A DNA stretch of 64,000 nt from Botryosphaeria dothidea. Taxonomy: Eukaryota > Ascomycota > Dothideomycetes > Botryosphaeriales > Botryosphaeriaceae. Below are positions 12,843 through 24,723 of this stretch, one piece after another; within the stretch, counting starts at the first letter, position 1; each line of letters opens with the position of its first letter. Made by a program: the position numbers and the translations under genes. The notes beneath the pieces were generated by a model that saw only the letters and a list, made by a program, of their open reading frames with translations, made no database searches and had not been told where the DNA came from. The stretch covers positions 3,844,001 through 3,908,000 of the forward strand of contig WWBZ02000040.1 of the NCBI GenBank assembly GCA_011503125.2. Direction: 5' to 3'.

Positions 12843-14217
12843 TTACCTCGGAAACACCTGTGCCAGTGCTTCCTGGAAAACGCCGACATTGTAGTCAATG
12901 AGGGCCTTCTTCTCTGCCGGGCTATCTTCACCCATTAGGCAGATGAGAGCGAGATACCTGCTTTCCTGTCAGCATCATTCCAGTTTCTTGCAACCGATCC
13001 ACTCACTTGTTGATCTCCCGTAGGTAGAGATAGTTGTTGCCCTTTCTTTCCATTGTGATCAAGCTCTCTGCGTCATTGTTGCCAGTCTCTTCGGCGTCTC
13101 CATCTGTATGCCCGTTCTCATCAGGACGATCCCAGCCGTAGATCTCGCTCACATCGACAACCACGTCAATGTAATCCGAGCAGATTTCGTAGCTGCCGAT
13201 ATCGGTGGGGCTGGTGTCGGTGGCAATGTAGATTTTGCTGAGAACATCGAAGAGGTATGCCTTCTCGATACGACAGGTGGAACAAAGGCTGTTCAGAAGA
13301 GACTCCAGAGTGGGCAACTGCGGGATCAACTTCTGAATGACCTTGCTGAAGGCCTCGAAGATTGAGTGATCGTAGATGCTGGTCTGGTAGAAACTGACTG
13401 GCGCATTCTCGTAGCCAGCATCTGAGAGCTCGTCCTGTACTCTTTGGATGATGTCGCGGTAGGTATCGCTCTTGTAGTCCTCAGAAAGACCGTCGACTTT
13501 GTGAACAAAAACCTCGACGTTGATGTTGGGGTAGGAGTGTTGAAGGTTGAGGATGGTGGTATTCAGACGGGTGATGGCATCCAGATACTCGTCCTGTGCG
13601 TCGATAACCCATATCAGAGCACCGATCTCATCGAAGATGTTGTCCACGTCGAAAGCCGGGTCGAAGTAGTCCAGATGGCCAGGGAAATCCCAAACTTGGA
13701 AGTCCATGAAAGAGCTGAGCCGGATCAGTAGTAGTCCCATACAAGATAGAGAGAACGTGACATACTGCATTGACTCCTTCTTGATACGGGTGGTCGTCTC
13801 GAGATACAGCGTCTCACTCGGAGGGAGCTTATGGAAGACGACGCTAGATATCGAAGACTTGCCGCTTCTGCAACACTAGTCAATATCATGCTCCTGCGGT
13901 ACGACCCTCCACGCCGCAGCCACTATCATCGCCATCCCACGTCAGAAATCATCAGGGCTCATGACTCACCGTCGCTGACCCATCAAAAGCAGCCTGGGCT
14001 TGCCATCTCCGGCTTTGCTGTTCGGAAGGCGTCCGGTGTGGTACCGCGGGGTGACAGGACTCGGCGGAATCTCAGCATTCTGGAGGTCCTGAAGATATCG
14101 CATCAAAGTTAACTTTGCTGCAGGCTTGAACCTGTCGAATGCGGCATGGTGGCTTTCTCCCATTTCCTGTCCCGGTGGCTCACGGCGCGCTGGAATGGAT
14201 AGGTAAGAGGACGTCAT
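12843..14217 (-). CDS. gtr2: Rag-type GTPase Gtr2 (RagC/D homologue)
   Basis: Gtr2 pairs with Gtr1 on the vacuole membrane and signals amino acid sufficiency to TORC1. Minus-strand exons 14217-13970, 13867-13766, 13714-13007 and 12957-12843 join in frame to 390 residues. The P-loop is split by intron 1 (LLLMGQRR, then SGKSS). The switch region reads VVFHKLPPSETLYLETTT and the G3 motif is FQVWDFPG. The guanine-specificity loop is HKVDG, the Rag form of NKxD. The C-terminal half (SICDY-like block, VVVDVSEIYG, then YLYLREINKYLALICLMGED) fits the roadblock-like dimerisation domain. The 80-residue N-terminal extension before the P-loop is longer than in yeast and lower in conservation. Identification rests on domain order and several family-specific blocks. 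Confidence 0.95.
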
Positions 14218-14932
14218 GTCAAAGCGACAGGTGAGGTGGAAGTTGGACTGGAAGTGAAACGGCGAAGTGGGTGGAAAAGCGCCGAAAGGTTGGAGGGTTG
14301 TGGGTTTGATGATGTAGTTGGCCTATGTGCTTGTGGAGTGCGGAGAGGAACAACGTCGGTGAAATGCTCAGGACTCAGCCCTCCATGGCGATGCGCCGGC
14401 TTGTGGCTCGGCGGTGTCTTATAGCAGAGCAGGATAGATGATGATGTTTGGCTGAACGGGGCAGGCTGCAGGATCTCAGGTGGCTCCGGCGCAGGCAGAC
14501 GGGTACATGAGACGACCACGTCAGGACCCGTGGCGCTTGGCAGAAGAAATGAGAGAGCGGGCTTCCGGAGCACTCGACTGCGTGAGGTCTTACAGCAGTG
14601 GTACGCAGAGCTCCTCGGAGCGGTGGTGGACTGGGGCGGCAGGGGTGCGATTGGGTATCATGTCTTAAGCTCAAGTGGATGCACGATGGAGGATGGGACC
14701 AAGCAGCTCCCGAGGCGGCGGGTGAGGCGGTAGGATCACAACGTCAAGCGCGCCCAAGGGAGTGGAAGAAGGAAGTAACGCGGCACAGAAACGATGCGAG
14801 CGCAGCAAAAGAATGCCAGTCCGGGAAGGGCGGCCTTTTCGGGGAATGTCGCCAGGAGCCGGGTGTGCGACGGTAGGGCTGAGCTTGAGCGGGCGCGCGA
14901 GTGCCGGGCGTGGGAGACGGGAGACGAGAGAC

Positions 14933-14966
14933 GGAAGGAAGGAAGGAAGGAAGGAAGAAAGGAAGG
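14933..14966. repeat. GGAA microsatellite
   Basis: GGAA units repeat about seven times with one interruption (GAAAGG). Confidence 0.85.
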
Positions 14967-15696
14967 GGCAGCGCGGCGAAGCAGACGCTGGCAGAAAAAG
15001 GAAAAAAAGGAAAGAGGAGCGGGAGTCGCGCTCACCTTCATGGCTGGCTGTGGTTATAAAAGCTGGCGGCGCTCTTGCCTCAGGGCTTGCTTGGTCGGAG
15101 ACTGGTGCCCAAGCACAGACGCCTCCCTTGCGGCCCGTCGATGCGGCGCGCGGCGGTGGGAACGGGTCGCTGAGCCTGAGCCTGAACCTGGAGCGCTGGC
15201 TGACGTCGGGCGGTGGACAGCTTTGGCGGCGGCGGCGGGTGGTCGGGGCGGGCGGTGCGGAAGGTCGAAACTGCTTGGATGGGATGCGTCTCTCGCGGAG
15301 GCTATCCAGCAGCAGGCCGCAAGTTGCGAGCCAGCTCACAGGCCGGGTGCGGTGCGGGCAGGGGTGCTGATAGCGCGCGCGAGCCTACAGGCGATCGGTG
15401 GTGGGAGCAACGATGACGCTGCGCTCGCGTGTGCGTGCCTGAGCCTGGGGTCCTGAGCCTGCTTGGCCGTCGAGTGTGCTGGAGCGGAGGATGGGAGATG
15501 GGAGGTGTGTTTCGGCTGCGCGGGAGGCCGATCAGACGGCCTTCCGGAGCAAGGAAGAGGCAGCGGCGTGGTAGGGCGTGCGACCAAGCCCAGAAGACGC
15601 CGCTTGCGAGCGCTCTTCTCGACCTCGCGTCTCTCTCCTCCACGCCCTCGCACGCCCAAGCCTCGTGTCACACCGGCCAGCCCTGCGCGCTGCATC

Positions 15697-15728
15697 CTCA
15701 GCCCTCAGCCCTCAGCCCTCAGCCCTCG
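15697..15728. repeat. tandem 7-mer CTCAGCC
   Basis: About four direct copies of the 7-mer CTCAGCC, followed by a degenerate copy (CTCGGCC). Confidence 0.8.
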
Positions 15729-16498
15729 GCCTTCAAGCCCAGAGGCCCAGCCCGTCCGCATTCCCCGTCTCGCCCTAAAGTAAGGAACCGCCCGCCCAAC
15801 CCTGTCGTGGCAGCGAGAGCGGTGAAAGCATAATCTCACGTCCATGTGCCCACGCGACGACTTGTCCACTTGGGCTGTTCCACACATGAGGCCAATGATT
15901 CAAGAGAGACTGCCGGACACCTTAATGCGTCTCAAGCTTCGTTAATGCACCCTCCGCTGCCTTCCGCCAGCCCTCGCCGCGGATCCCGGCCCGCCGTGCT
16001 CTCATATCACATTTACGCCGACGTCGAGCCTCTCACCAATGGTTTTTTTTCGCATCTCGACCACAGGGAGCCTGCAGCAGTTACATGCCGCAAAGTTCCC
16101 ACTCTGCCCGCGACTGACTGCTCAGCTCGCACATGAAACGCAACCTCGATAGCTAGTCGTTACCTCGTCACAGCCGCATCCGTCCTTGCTCCCGTCCTTC
16201 CGTTCCCGTCCTTTGATACGAAACCTGATCAAAAGCCACCCGCCCGAAAAACACCCTACCAGTCGCCTCACTCATCGCTAGAACAAGATCTGCACCCCGC
16301 CCAGTGACGCCGAGCCTGCCCCGTTTGGAAAGTCGAAAGTAACACGAATAGCAGACGCCTTAAAATCAGACCAGCAAGTACCTCGGCCTCCCTGCCCATA
16401 ACTCATCTCCAACCAGAGGGCTTGCCGTCTCCTTGTGACTCCTCTCCTAAGAATCTGCCCACTCCTTGTAACGCATCTCGTCGTGGGGCTCCGATCCC

Positions 16499-18465
16499 TT
16501 ACCTGCTGCGGATCTCAGCGCCCATCACTGCCGCGCTCATCAGGCCAAGACCGCCCACGAGTGACAAGCCCCATGCCAACGCCGCTGCCTCTGCATCTTC
16601 AGTCATGGTGTCATCATGCTCCTCTTCGTGCTCCAGGTCGGCGACCTCCGCCTCTACGGTGGGCGACGGGGTGTACGCGGCGTCGTCAGCGTCCGAGCCA
16701 TCTGTGACGGTCCTTCTGCGCAAGCTGCGCCTTGTCGACGGGGACGAACCTTCCTTTTGCGTAGAGTTTGCGTTCCTCTTTGACCTTCCGCGACGCCTTG
16801 TGGACGGAGAACCTTGAGACTCTGTAGGGCTTGCGGGCGTCTCTTCCTTGTTAGATTCGGTCTCCGGGCTGAATGCAACATTTTTTGAAGTATCCTCCTT
16901 CCCGATTTGGGGGAATATGCTGCCAAACATGTCCTTGACGTCAAGACCTCGAGCGGCGGCCCAAATGCAGAGGCTGAAGCCCGAAAGGAGCACATCCCAG
17001 CCAATGACGCTAATGATGGGATCGTCGCTGATGGCGCCTAGGATCTTACCAGATGCGGAAGTGAGCTTGGACCACAGTGTCCTCTCGTACCAGGGGTGTG
17101 TGGACCAGACGAAATTGTAGCGTCTATGATAAGTAGGACCCGAGTTCAGAAGCACCCCCCAGAAGGTACTCCTCAAGTAAAAGGCAGTTGACACGATGCT
17201 GAGGGCATTGTAGACCTTAGTCTCGGCATGATGTGCAGCATGCACGTCTTTGTGCTGCTTTCCAAACCTCTTGGGCAAAAACTGTAAAGTAGGTTCAGCA
17301 GAGCTCGGATACTAACTTCATAAGGGAAAAGAGAGTTGACGCCAGGCATAGTGACTCGAGCGTACAAACAACCAGCGGCAAGGATTTTCCTATGCCCATA
17401 CAAGGTTGACTTGCCGGGGAATTAAAGTATCCATCCGGATACAAGTGTTTCAAGAAAGCAGTACCATGTAAATCCAGACGAACACTTCAATTTCTCATAG
17501 CAGCATCATGTTGTATTGACTTCGGAATCACCACGCACACCGTGGCATCGATAAATTGAGGCAGTCGACTGCGCAGACGACGGAGTTACCATGCCTGACG
17601 CTCGATAAAAAACTGCTTACCTTGATCCCTGTTGCCAAGAATAGAGTACTCAAACGAGAAACCAGTGTCCGCAATCCATCCAGCGTCGTTGGAAGTAAGG
17701 CCCGGTAGGAATCCAGTGGATAGCGAAGCAATCCCGACGGGGACCAGGTACACGTGTACATGAGGCGTCCACCTTGCGCCGTGCTGTGTCGCTGTAGCCG
17801 GGTAGGGGGTGATGGTGAGAATCACGAAGAAAAGGCTTTGGGCCAGACTCAGGCTCGAGAGCTCGGCGAGGCCCCAGAGAGCAAGCGATTGCCCAGCTCG
17901 GAATGTCGCGTCGGCGGCCTGCGACATGATCGTCAGCAGGGTATCTCGCATATTTGAAATGGTACACCCTGATTACGCACCTTCGATTCCGACAAAAGCA
18001 CTGAAGGCAAGGCGAGCAATCAGAAGTTGCTGCGTCCACCACACAGCCCTGCTCGAGCCGAGTGCCGCGCGCTTGAATTCATCAGGGGGATTGACGTCCT
18101 GCCACCATCTTCCCAGCTGCCAGTCTAGATCTCCGGTGCCCGCATACCAGCCGTCCCAGGAGGGCACCTGGCGTTGGTTCGCCTTGCTCGTTTGCCCAAG
18201 CTTCGTAGGAGGACAGCAGCGCATAGCCCCAGTGGTAGAGTAAGATCAGGACGCTAGCGATGGCGAGAGAACCGTAGGTGGTGACATTCTTCTTGCGCTG
18301 CTCTTCGCGGGCACGCGTCTTTTGCGCCGGGGGCAAAGTGCGCACAGCTTTGCTGATATACTTGAGGACGGTGACTAGACAGAGATCGACAAGCACAGCC
18401 GCAGAGATGAGATGAAACAGAGGGTCGCGATTCGAGTTAAATACGTCCGCTTCCACGGGTGCCAT
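16499..18465 (-). CDS. conserved multi-pass membrane protein, family not recognised, with frame breaks
   Basis: I assign four coding blocks on the minus strand to one gene: 18465-17981, 17944-17621, 17409-17317 and 17281-16499. The start is MAPVEADVF. Hydrophobic segments include LISAAVLVDLCLVTVLKYI, IASVLILLYHWGYALL, LAQSLFFVILTITPYP and VYLVPVGIASLSTGFLPGL. Conserved-looking blocks are SWDGWYAGTGDLDWQLGRWW and LYGHRKILAAGCLYARV. The tail is charged, with SPSTRRRGRSKR and a final hydrophobic segment (LAWGLSLVGGLGLMSAAVM). Two introns are only 36 and 35 nt (17945-17980, 17282-17316). The reading frame shifts by one base inside a GGG run at 18162-18164. The acceptor before 17409 is also out of phase. 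Removing one base at the first site gives a smooth ...TPGASWDGWY. Function unknown. Confidence 0.7.
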
Positions 18466-18865
18466 GGCGGTGGGTGCGCGGTCGGTCGCGATGAAAGTGG
18501 AGCGGGCGAGTCGTTTGCGATGACGCAATTGGTGTTGAAACGCGATATCTTCAGCAGTCGGGCGCGCAGTGCTGTAGAGTGCTGGAGAAGGTAAGATGTT
18601 TTGGTTGAGTGCGTGCCAGTGCCTGGCGTTGGCAGACCAAGAGACCTTGGACGTGTTGGCTGCTGTCTCAAGCAGGCTAGCTGACCACAACTGCGGCGGC
18701 GGGGCGGCTCGCGCGACTGGGGGGCCTGGCCCCTTTGATTCGTCGGGCGGCTGCGCTTTAACCACATCATCACTCCAAAAGCTCCAGCAACGCACGCGCG
18801 TCCACTTTTGCACTTCTGTCAACTCGCTCTGTCGCCGCACCAGCTGCGCGACGAAACTCTCCAAC
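18466..18865. promoter_or_regulatory. shared divergent promoter region
   Basis: The 400 bp between the ATG of the minus-strand membrane protein and the ATG of the plus-strand Arf-like GTPase must hold both promoters. No TATA box is obvious in either direction. No specific binding site is claimed. Confidence 0.5.
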
Positions 18866-19590
18866 ATGTACCACTTAATGAAGGGATTATACCTCTACGC
18901 GACTAGCAAAGAAGGTATTGCCGCCCCTATCTGCACCGCAATTCCCCGCGATCGGCGAACTCACAAGGCTCAAACCCCACAGAATACTCCATCCTCCTCC
19001 TCGGCCTCGACAACGCGGGCAAGACCACCCTCCTCGAGCAGATCAAGGCCATACACTCGAACAATCTCCACCCGAAACTCAAGACCGTCCCCACCGTCGG
19101 CCAGAATGTCTCGACCATCACGCTACCGGACATGTACCTCAAGATCTGGGACGTCGGTGGCCAACACTCGCTGCGCGGCCTCTGGCAAAGCTACTACGCC
19201 TCCTGCCACGCCATCGTCTTCGTGATAGACAGCACAGACATTGGCGACGCGGATTTGGAGAACCTGGCGAATGGAAGGGACGACGACACGGACGGCCGCC
19301 TGCAAGAATGCCGCATGGTGTTGGAGGACGTGCTGCAGCACGAGGAAACCGAAGGCGTCCCTCTGTTGGTGTTGGCGAACAAGCAGGACCGCGAGGACTG
19401 CGTGGAAACGGTACGGATCAAGGAGGGCCTGGTGCGCAAGGTCTTTGAGGGCGAGAAGGGAGGGAGCGTCAGAGACAGCCGCGTTCTGCCTTGCAGCGCG
19501 CTGACGGGCACTGGCGTCAAAGAGGCCGTCGACTGGTTGTGTAGCAGGGTCAAATGGAACAAGGAGGGGCGGCCGCCTGTTATGCGGTGA
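18866..19590 (+). CDS. arl3: Arf-like GTPase of the Arl3/ARFRP1 type
   Basis: Arl3 (ARFRP1 in animals) acts at the trans-Golgi, where it recruits Arl1 and its golgin effectors. Exons 18866-18914 and 18983-19590 join in frame to 218 residues. The N-terminus MYHLMKGLYLYATSKEEY is the Arl3/ARFRP1 form: no glycine at position 2, so N-acetylation rather than myristoylation is expected. The P-loop is GLDNAGKT, switch I TVPTVGQNV, G3 WDVGGQ and the base-specificity loop NKQD; SAL (SALTGTG) is the G5 motif. An insertion after VIDSTD (about residues 120-135, GDADLENLANGRDDD) lengthens the protein beyond the usual 180-200 residues. It shares a 400-bp divergent intergenic region with the membrane protein gene. 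Confidence 0.93.
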
Positions 19591-20674
19591 TACCGGTTTA
19601 TCCTTGTGGAGGTGACTCTAGGGATTCCCGACCCAGTGACTGCCCTTTCGAGCATGCCTCTACATGGAAAGTCTCGTCATTTTTCGCATATTTGGCGTTG
19701 CAGTGAAGGTAAGGTGCTCGTTGTTGGCAGCGGACAGCTGATTTTAGCTGAAACTGATAGACGGCGTTTTTGGCATTGTTTAATTTGGTCTTGGTTCAAG
19801 AGCGTGGTTTTAGATACCCCAATACTTTTCTGCAAGTTTCCGCTCATACGCTATCTTTTCCGGGCTAATTGGCATTGTTCACCTTGAAAGATCTTTTAGG
19901 TGTCAGATTCCAAATAGGGAACAGCACCATGTTGGCCCGCATCCTGGCTTTAGGACGGATTTAAGGCAACTACATGGATTCCTATGAAGAGAATCCGACC
20001 AAGTCCTCCGGGTCGGCAGTTCGAGGCTACATATCTTCGCCATGTCATCTCCGTAATAGTTCCTGGATTGTAAACGGTGACCCTATTGAGATGGATCAAG
20101 GAACCCAGGCTCATTTGACGAAGTTTCTGAAGAACGAGGGAGAGTCGAAGTAGTCGCCTGGTCGCGTGTATCTCAGTTTTGCTTGACCATGTACATGTAC
20201 ATCCGGTCGACTACCTTAGCTACCCGTTGCTCGATTTTGGATTGAGGGCAGGAAGCGCCTTCCCTACTAAGTGTATTGACTAGAACCTTGGCCGTCAGAT
20301 CCTGGATTCTAGCACTTGTCCAGACGTTTCTGATGCGCACCACTCACATCCGGACACAATCACTCGCTAGGCCCAGCGTTCACCTTCTCTAATTTGCGCG
20401 TCACCGACGCACGAGCTCTTGGCACTTTTGACCTGCGTGCCTGCTCACTGTAACTAGATCCGCCAATCGAGACCCGACGAACATGTACGAAAACTTCAGA
20501 CAGCACCGGCCAGCACCCCACCATCGCACTTTCTCGCATCCAAAACAACGAGAACCCGCTGGACTTGCTTTTCTCGCATAAACCACCACGCACCATGACT
20601 TCGCGGCGTAAGCATCATCGATCACGGCAAGTACATTCTACCACCTAGCTTTACCCCCATAAATACAACGTACA
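19591..20674. other. intergenic region
   Basis: 3' region of arl3 and promoter of the gene at 20675. The sequence is AT-richer than its flanks. I see no gene, RNA or repeat in it. Confidence 0.45.
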
Positions 20675-21556
20675 ATGACGTCTTCAAGATCTTCTTCCCC
20701 GGTTCGTTCGGATCACGGCATCAACACTACACCGCTGGAGGACACCTACGGTGAGGCCGTAAAGGAGATGTCCAGCTTTCGTTTGCAGGTCCCGGATCCG
20801 TGGCACCATCCCACCATTACCAACAAGGAAAGGAATCTCTACGGCCATCCGCCGAGACAGGAGAAAAAAACGGTCAACTATGCTGATATCGACTTCAAGT
20901 ACTTCAGGTACAACGATAGAAAGCAAAAGCAGCAAGGTTCGCAGCGCATGGAGAAGAGGCAGAAGGTGGTTCGGGGTCTCCCTTTTTCGACCCGTCAGCC
21001 TGTCAAACCCACCACCCAGGAGAACGTGCACACAACCACCCAGAAGGATTTGAGGCAGATGGACGTCAACGGCTTCAAAGCACGTTTTGGAGTTGCAGGC
21101 ACGGACGAGGACTCCGACAACTTCATCGATGCCGCTGTCCGCTCGATGGAAGAAGACAAAGAGGATGCCATAGATACCATTGGTGCATCTGCTTCTACAA
21201 ATCAGGATGGCGCGTCTCCTCAAACTTCGGCTCTCATCTCGCAGGACAAGATGGATATTGATGACGACGGTACACTCTCTTTCCGTGCCGATGACGCCAT
21301 TAGTGCCCAAGCCACGAACGGCCCTAACGAGTCACAACAGCCGCTGAACGCCGAGGTAGTCGCTATTTCCACACCTGCAAGCCACGTCTTGGGCAAATAT
21401 GACCAGCAAAATCTTCGCCTCGTCCCTGACAAGGCAGTCCTCTCTACTGGTGCCAATTCTGGCACTCCAGCACCCACAAACCAGCCAGGCCCGCATGAGA
21501 TACAGCACATTGAGTTTGGTGCTACCACCACTCCCAAGCCCAGGACAATGGACTAA
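20675..21556 (+). CDS. hypothetical protein, acidic, not recognised
   Basis: A single open frame of 293 residues starting MTSSRSSSPVR. The N-terminal third has ordered-looking blocks (YGEAVKEMSSFRLQVPDPWH, NYADIDFKYFRYNDRKQK). The middle has KARFGVAGTDEDSDNFIDAA and the rest is Ser/Thr/Pro-rich. Overall it is acidic and lacks membrane segments or a signal peptide. The 3' end is uncertain. A GT at about 21514 and an AG near 21567 (after ATATC) would remove 51 nt and give a slightly different C-terminus ending at a nearby TGA. A second frame downstream (to 21659, KKMDDSETAGASKVEHAG) also looks protein-like, so a missed intron or frame break is possible. Function unknown. Confidence 0.65.
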   Translation: MTSSRSSSPVRSDHGINTTPLEDTYGEAVKEMSSFRLQVPDPWHHPTITNKERNLYGHPPRQEKKTVNYADIDFKYFRYNDRKQKQQGSQRMEKRQKVVRGLPFSTRQPVKPTTQENVHTTTQKDLRQMDVNGFKARFGVAGTDEDSDNFIDAAVRSMEEDKEDAIDTIGASASTNQDGASPQTSALISQDKMDIDDDGTLSFRADDAISAQATNGPNESQQPLNAEVVAISTPASHVLGKYDQQNLRLVPDKAVLSTGANSGTPAPTNQPGPHEIQHIEFGATTTPKPRTMD

Positions 21557-23243
21557 GGTCGTATATCAGCATTCAAAGAAGATGGATGATAGTGAAACAG
21601 CAGGAGCTAGCAAGGTGGAACACGCCGGTGTCGGGCAGCCCGAGGACATGAACGTCTAGTAAGATGTTGCTCCTTCCGGCATTCCGTTTCCGTAATCGAG
21701 CACGAATGACGGCAATAGCTCTCTCCGGGGTTCAGCTTTCCTAACAACATTTGTTTATTGATGCGCCGTCTCAAAGTCTAGCATTTCGGTGATTCTTTCG
21801 GCAGTTGGTACTCAGCTTTCGTCCGCGGACATATTTTCGATGGGTGGGAAGTAGTGGTTGTGGTGGCGCTGCTAGAGAGGATTCTGGAGCCGCACCGCAG
21901 TGTGGAGACCCCAGCTGGCTCTATTGGATTACATATTGCCGAAATTGGGTAGTTTATATGGCGAATAGCAGGTAGCCAGGAACCAATCAGGAGGCAGATG
22001 CATCATCTCCGCGGACGGTCCATCCGTGCACGATGTTCTATGATGTATTCGTCACGACTTCTTTGAGCTTTTGCGTTTTCAGGGCTCGTCCGAATAAACT
22101 GCATATGGATTTGCATTGCGGCTGCAGATCCAAAATGCTTTTTCGTATTACGGAGCTTGCACGAGTCGTTATCCGCACGGCAGGTCGCGACAGCCGCGAT
22201 GCCGGGAACGGGAGGCTTTGTGGCTGGACTGGCGCGGGCGGAAATCGCGAGCGGCATGGAACTTCCCACAGCCTTCTGGACTCTGGCCGATCGAGATCAC
22301 AGACACAGCGGATTTGCGAGCTGGTTGTGTATTGCCTTCTCTCGATTGGCACCTCCACGTGGGTGTGGAGCAACTGGTTTCGTCGGGCCGAAACTTCCGA
22401 CACAAGCGATTCCGTAAAGATCCACAGGGAGAAGAATTTCGAAGGCCTCGCCCGGAGCCTCCGCGACAGGGCCCATGACTGCCGTCGTCCCGAAAACGGA
22501 AGTAGCTAACAGCGTCTAGAGTGGCATCGCGAGCCGTCTAGGCAGGACTCGCCCGCAAGGGAACGGTTCGGGAGAAAAGAGCCGAATCGCTCTTTTGACC
22601 GCACTGCCAAATCCGACGTGCGGCAACCGGGCGGGCGGACCAAGGAACCCTTTCCTGTTGCGACCAAGCGCGGCTCAAACGGTGGTCCTTCGGCGCCCCT
22701 GGGACGTGGATGGTGGCGGGTCTTTGACACTCGGCGGCGGCGATCTACATCCTCGAACGACGCCTGCCCCGATGCTGCCGCTCAACTCTGCACCGCACTC
22801 GAGATGGGGCCCGAGGAAAAATCTCCGCGCTGTGTAGACCTGGGCTCAGATGGAAGTGCGAACGGCAGCACGCAGGTACGTGGCGCCGAGGGCTTGGGGA
22901 AGTGGAGGGAATTATGGAGCGTTCGTTGTCGATCTCCATCCTCCGCGAAGAGCCCGAACGCCTCCGGCCTCTGTTGCCGTTCTGGGCCTGGTCCATTTAG
23001 CTTCTCTCTCCACCAGCACAATGCTGCGCCAATCTCCGTGGGCACCAGCAACTAAAGCCCACGGAGAGCGCTCCACCCATGCTTCACATGGCGACGCCGC
23101 CCCCATTTTGCCATCCCCCTTCCTGATGACTGATCCGATAACTACCGCCAACCGCCCTGGTCCTTGACATTAGATGGTCGAACGCGCCATCGACCGCTCC
23201 CTCTCCACTCAAAATCCTTCCCCCGGCGCCCCCTTCGCAACTG
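21557..23243. other. intergenic region
   Basis: About 1.7 kb with overlapping short open frames of low coding quality on both strands. It contains the promoter of the rhodopsin-domain gene at 23244. No repeats or RNA genes were recognised. Confidence 0.45.
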
Positions 23244-24723
23244 ATGGAGGATCGAAGCGGGCAGGTGCTGGCCATCAACGTCGTCTTCTTCGTCCTGACA
23301 TGGATTATCATGATGCTGCGCGTTTATACACGCGCATATCTGATCAAGTCGTTCGGCAGAGATGACTGGTCAATGCTGGCTGCTCTGCTGCTCTTCACTG
23401 GCTACTTGATTTGCCAGCTTGGAGGCGTGGCCTACGGTACTGGAAGACACGACGAGGATCTCACTGCGCTCGACAGAATGAGGGCCTTAAGGTACGTCGT
23501 ACACACTCCCCCCGCCCTTCCTCTCACTGACTCCTTAAACAGGTATTGGTGGTGGTGTGAGCTCTTCTACACCGCGGCAACATGCATGTTAAAGTGTTCA
23601 GTCGTAAGCAAAACATCACTCGGGCAACATCTCGAAGTAGCAAATCTCACCAGTCTCAACATCAGGGCCTGTTCCTTCTCCGTATCGCCGTGAAACCAGG
23701 CCACATCATGACCATATACGTTATGAGCGCTGCGACCATCCTTCTGAGTGTCGGATATTTCTTCGTCTTCATCTTCCAGTGCACCCCCGTCTCATCCTTC
23801 TGGACCATCAAGCCCAACAATGATGGCTGCTTACCCCTCGACGCCATCGCCGGAATCGCCTACGCCGCCGCCTCTCTTGGATCGGTGTCCGACTGGACTT
23901 TCGGTCAGTCTTTCGCGCCGCTGCTTCTCGCCGAGTAATTAACCTTATTCTCAACAGGCATCCTCCCTGGCTTCATTGTGTATGATCTTCAGATGAACAC
24001 GAGGACCAAGATGGTCGTTGTTGGTATCCTGGGCTTTGCAGCCATCGGTAGTACCGCTACCATCGTTCGCATGCCTTACATCAAGGGCTTCAAGGCCACC
24101 CACGACTTCCTATGTACGCCTCCCGAATCAGCCTCCATCAACATATCCGAATCTAATCTTATTTCACAGACGAGTCCACGGACATCGCCATCTGGTCTAC
24201 TATTGAACCGGGCATCGGCATGATGGCCGCCTGCATTGCGACTCTCCGCCCACTCCTACAACATGTTCTCCACCGCACTGGCCTCTCGACACCAGACAAG
24301 CGCACCAACTACCCAGACGGCAGTTACGGCAACCCGCTCGGCTCGTCCAAGAACAAGTCGCGCGTCGGCAACGGCTACATCCGCTCCAACTCGTACTCGC
24401 ACCACATGGACTCGCTCAGGCCCGATACCATCACCGGCACCGCGACCGTCATCGTGTCGGGTGGTGATTCATCTGCGACGAACAGAACCTGGCGCGACGA
24501 CAGCGACAAGGGGAGCGATGAGCACATCATCGGCTCCAGCGACATACATATCTCCAAGAGCGTGCAGGTCACGCACGTAAGCGAGCCGGCTGAGCCGAGC
24601 CCTGGGGGGTATGGTGGATATCACCATTATTCGTCGTCGCGGCAGCACGGGAGGAAGGTCTCGAGAATAGAGGAGAGGAGTGTGGGTGGCAGTGGGAGGA
24701 CATCGGACGAGAGTCTGGTGTGA
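23244..24723 (+). CDS. PTH11/SAT4-type fungal rhodopsin-domain membrane protein
   Basis: Members of this large Pezizomycotina family are predicted seven-helix, GPCR-like plasma membrane proteins; a few, such as Pth11, act in surface sensing. Exons 23244-23491, 23543-23603, 23666-23903, 23958-24113 and 24170-24723 join in frame to 418 residues. Helices are visible as LAINVVFFVLTWIIMMLRVY, WSMLAALLLFTGYLICQLGG, IYVMSAATILLSVGYFFVFI and MVVVGILGFAAIGSTATIV. Family hallmarks are RVYTRAYLIKSFGRDDW after helix 1, QCTPVSSFW before helix 5, and the late TDIAIWSTIEPGIGMMAACIATLRPLL. There is no N-terminal CFEM domain. The 150-residue cytoplasmic tail is Ser/His-rich and presumably regulatory. The ligand cannot be inferred. 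Confidence 0.93.

Larger units (their letters stand above)
14218..16498. other. GC-rich intergenic region with simple repeats
   Basis: Divergent side of gtr2 and 3' side of the membrane protein gene. It holds a GGAA tetranucleotide tract (14933-14966) and a tandem 7-mer (15697-15728). Many open frames are present on both strands, all with repeat-driven composition and no domain. A TTATAAAAG motif at about 15054 on the plus strand has no gene behind it. Confidence 0.45.

Noticed and set aside
14671..15456. overlapping 200-220-residue frames on both strands
   Set aside because: Driven by the GGAA repeat and high GC; mutually antisense; no domain.
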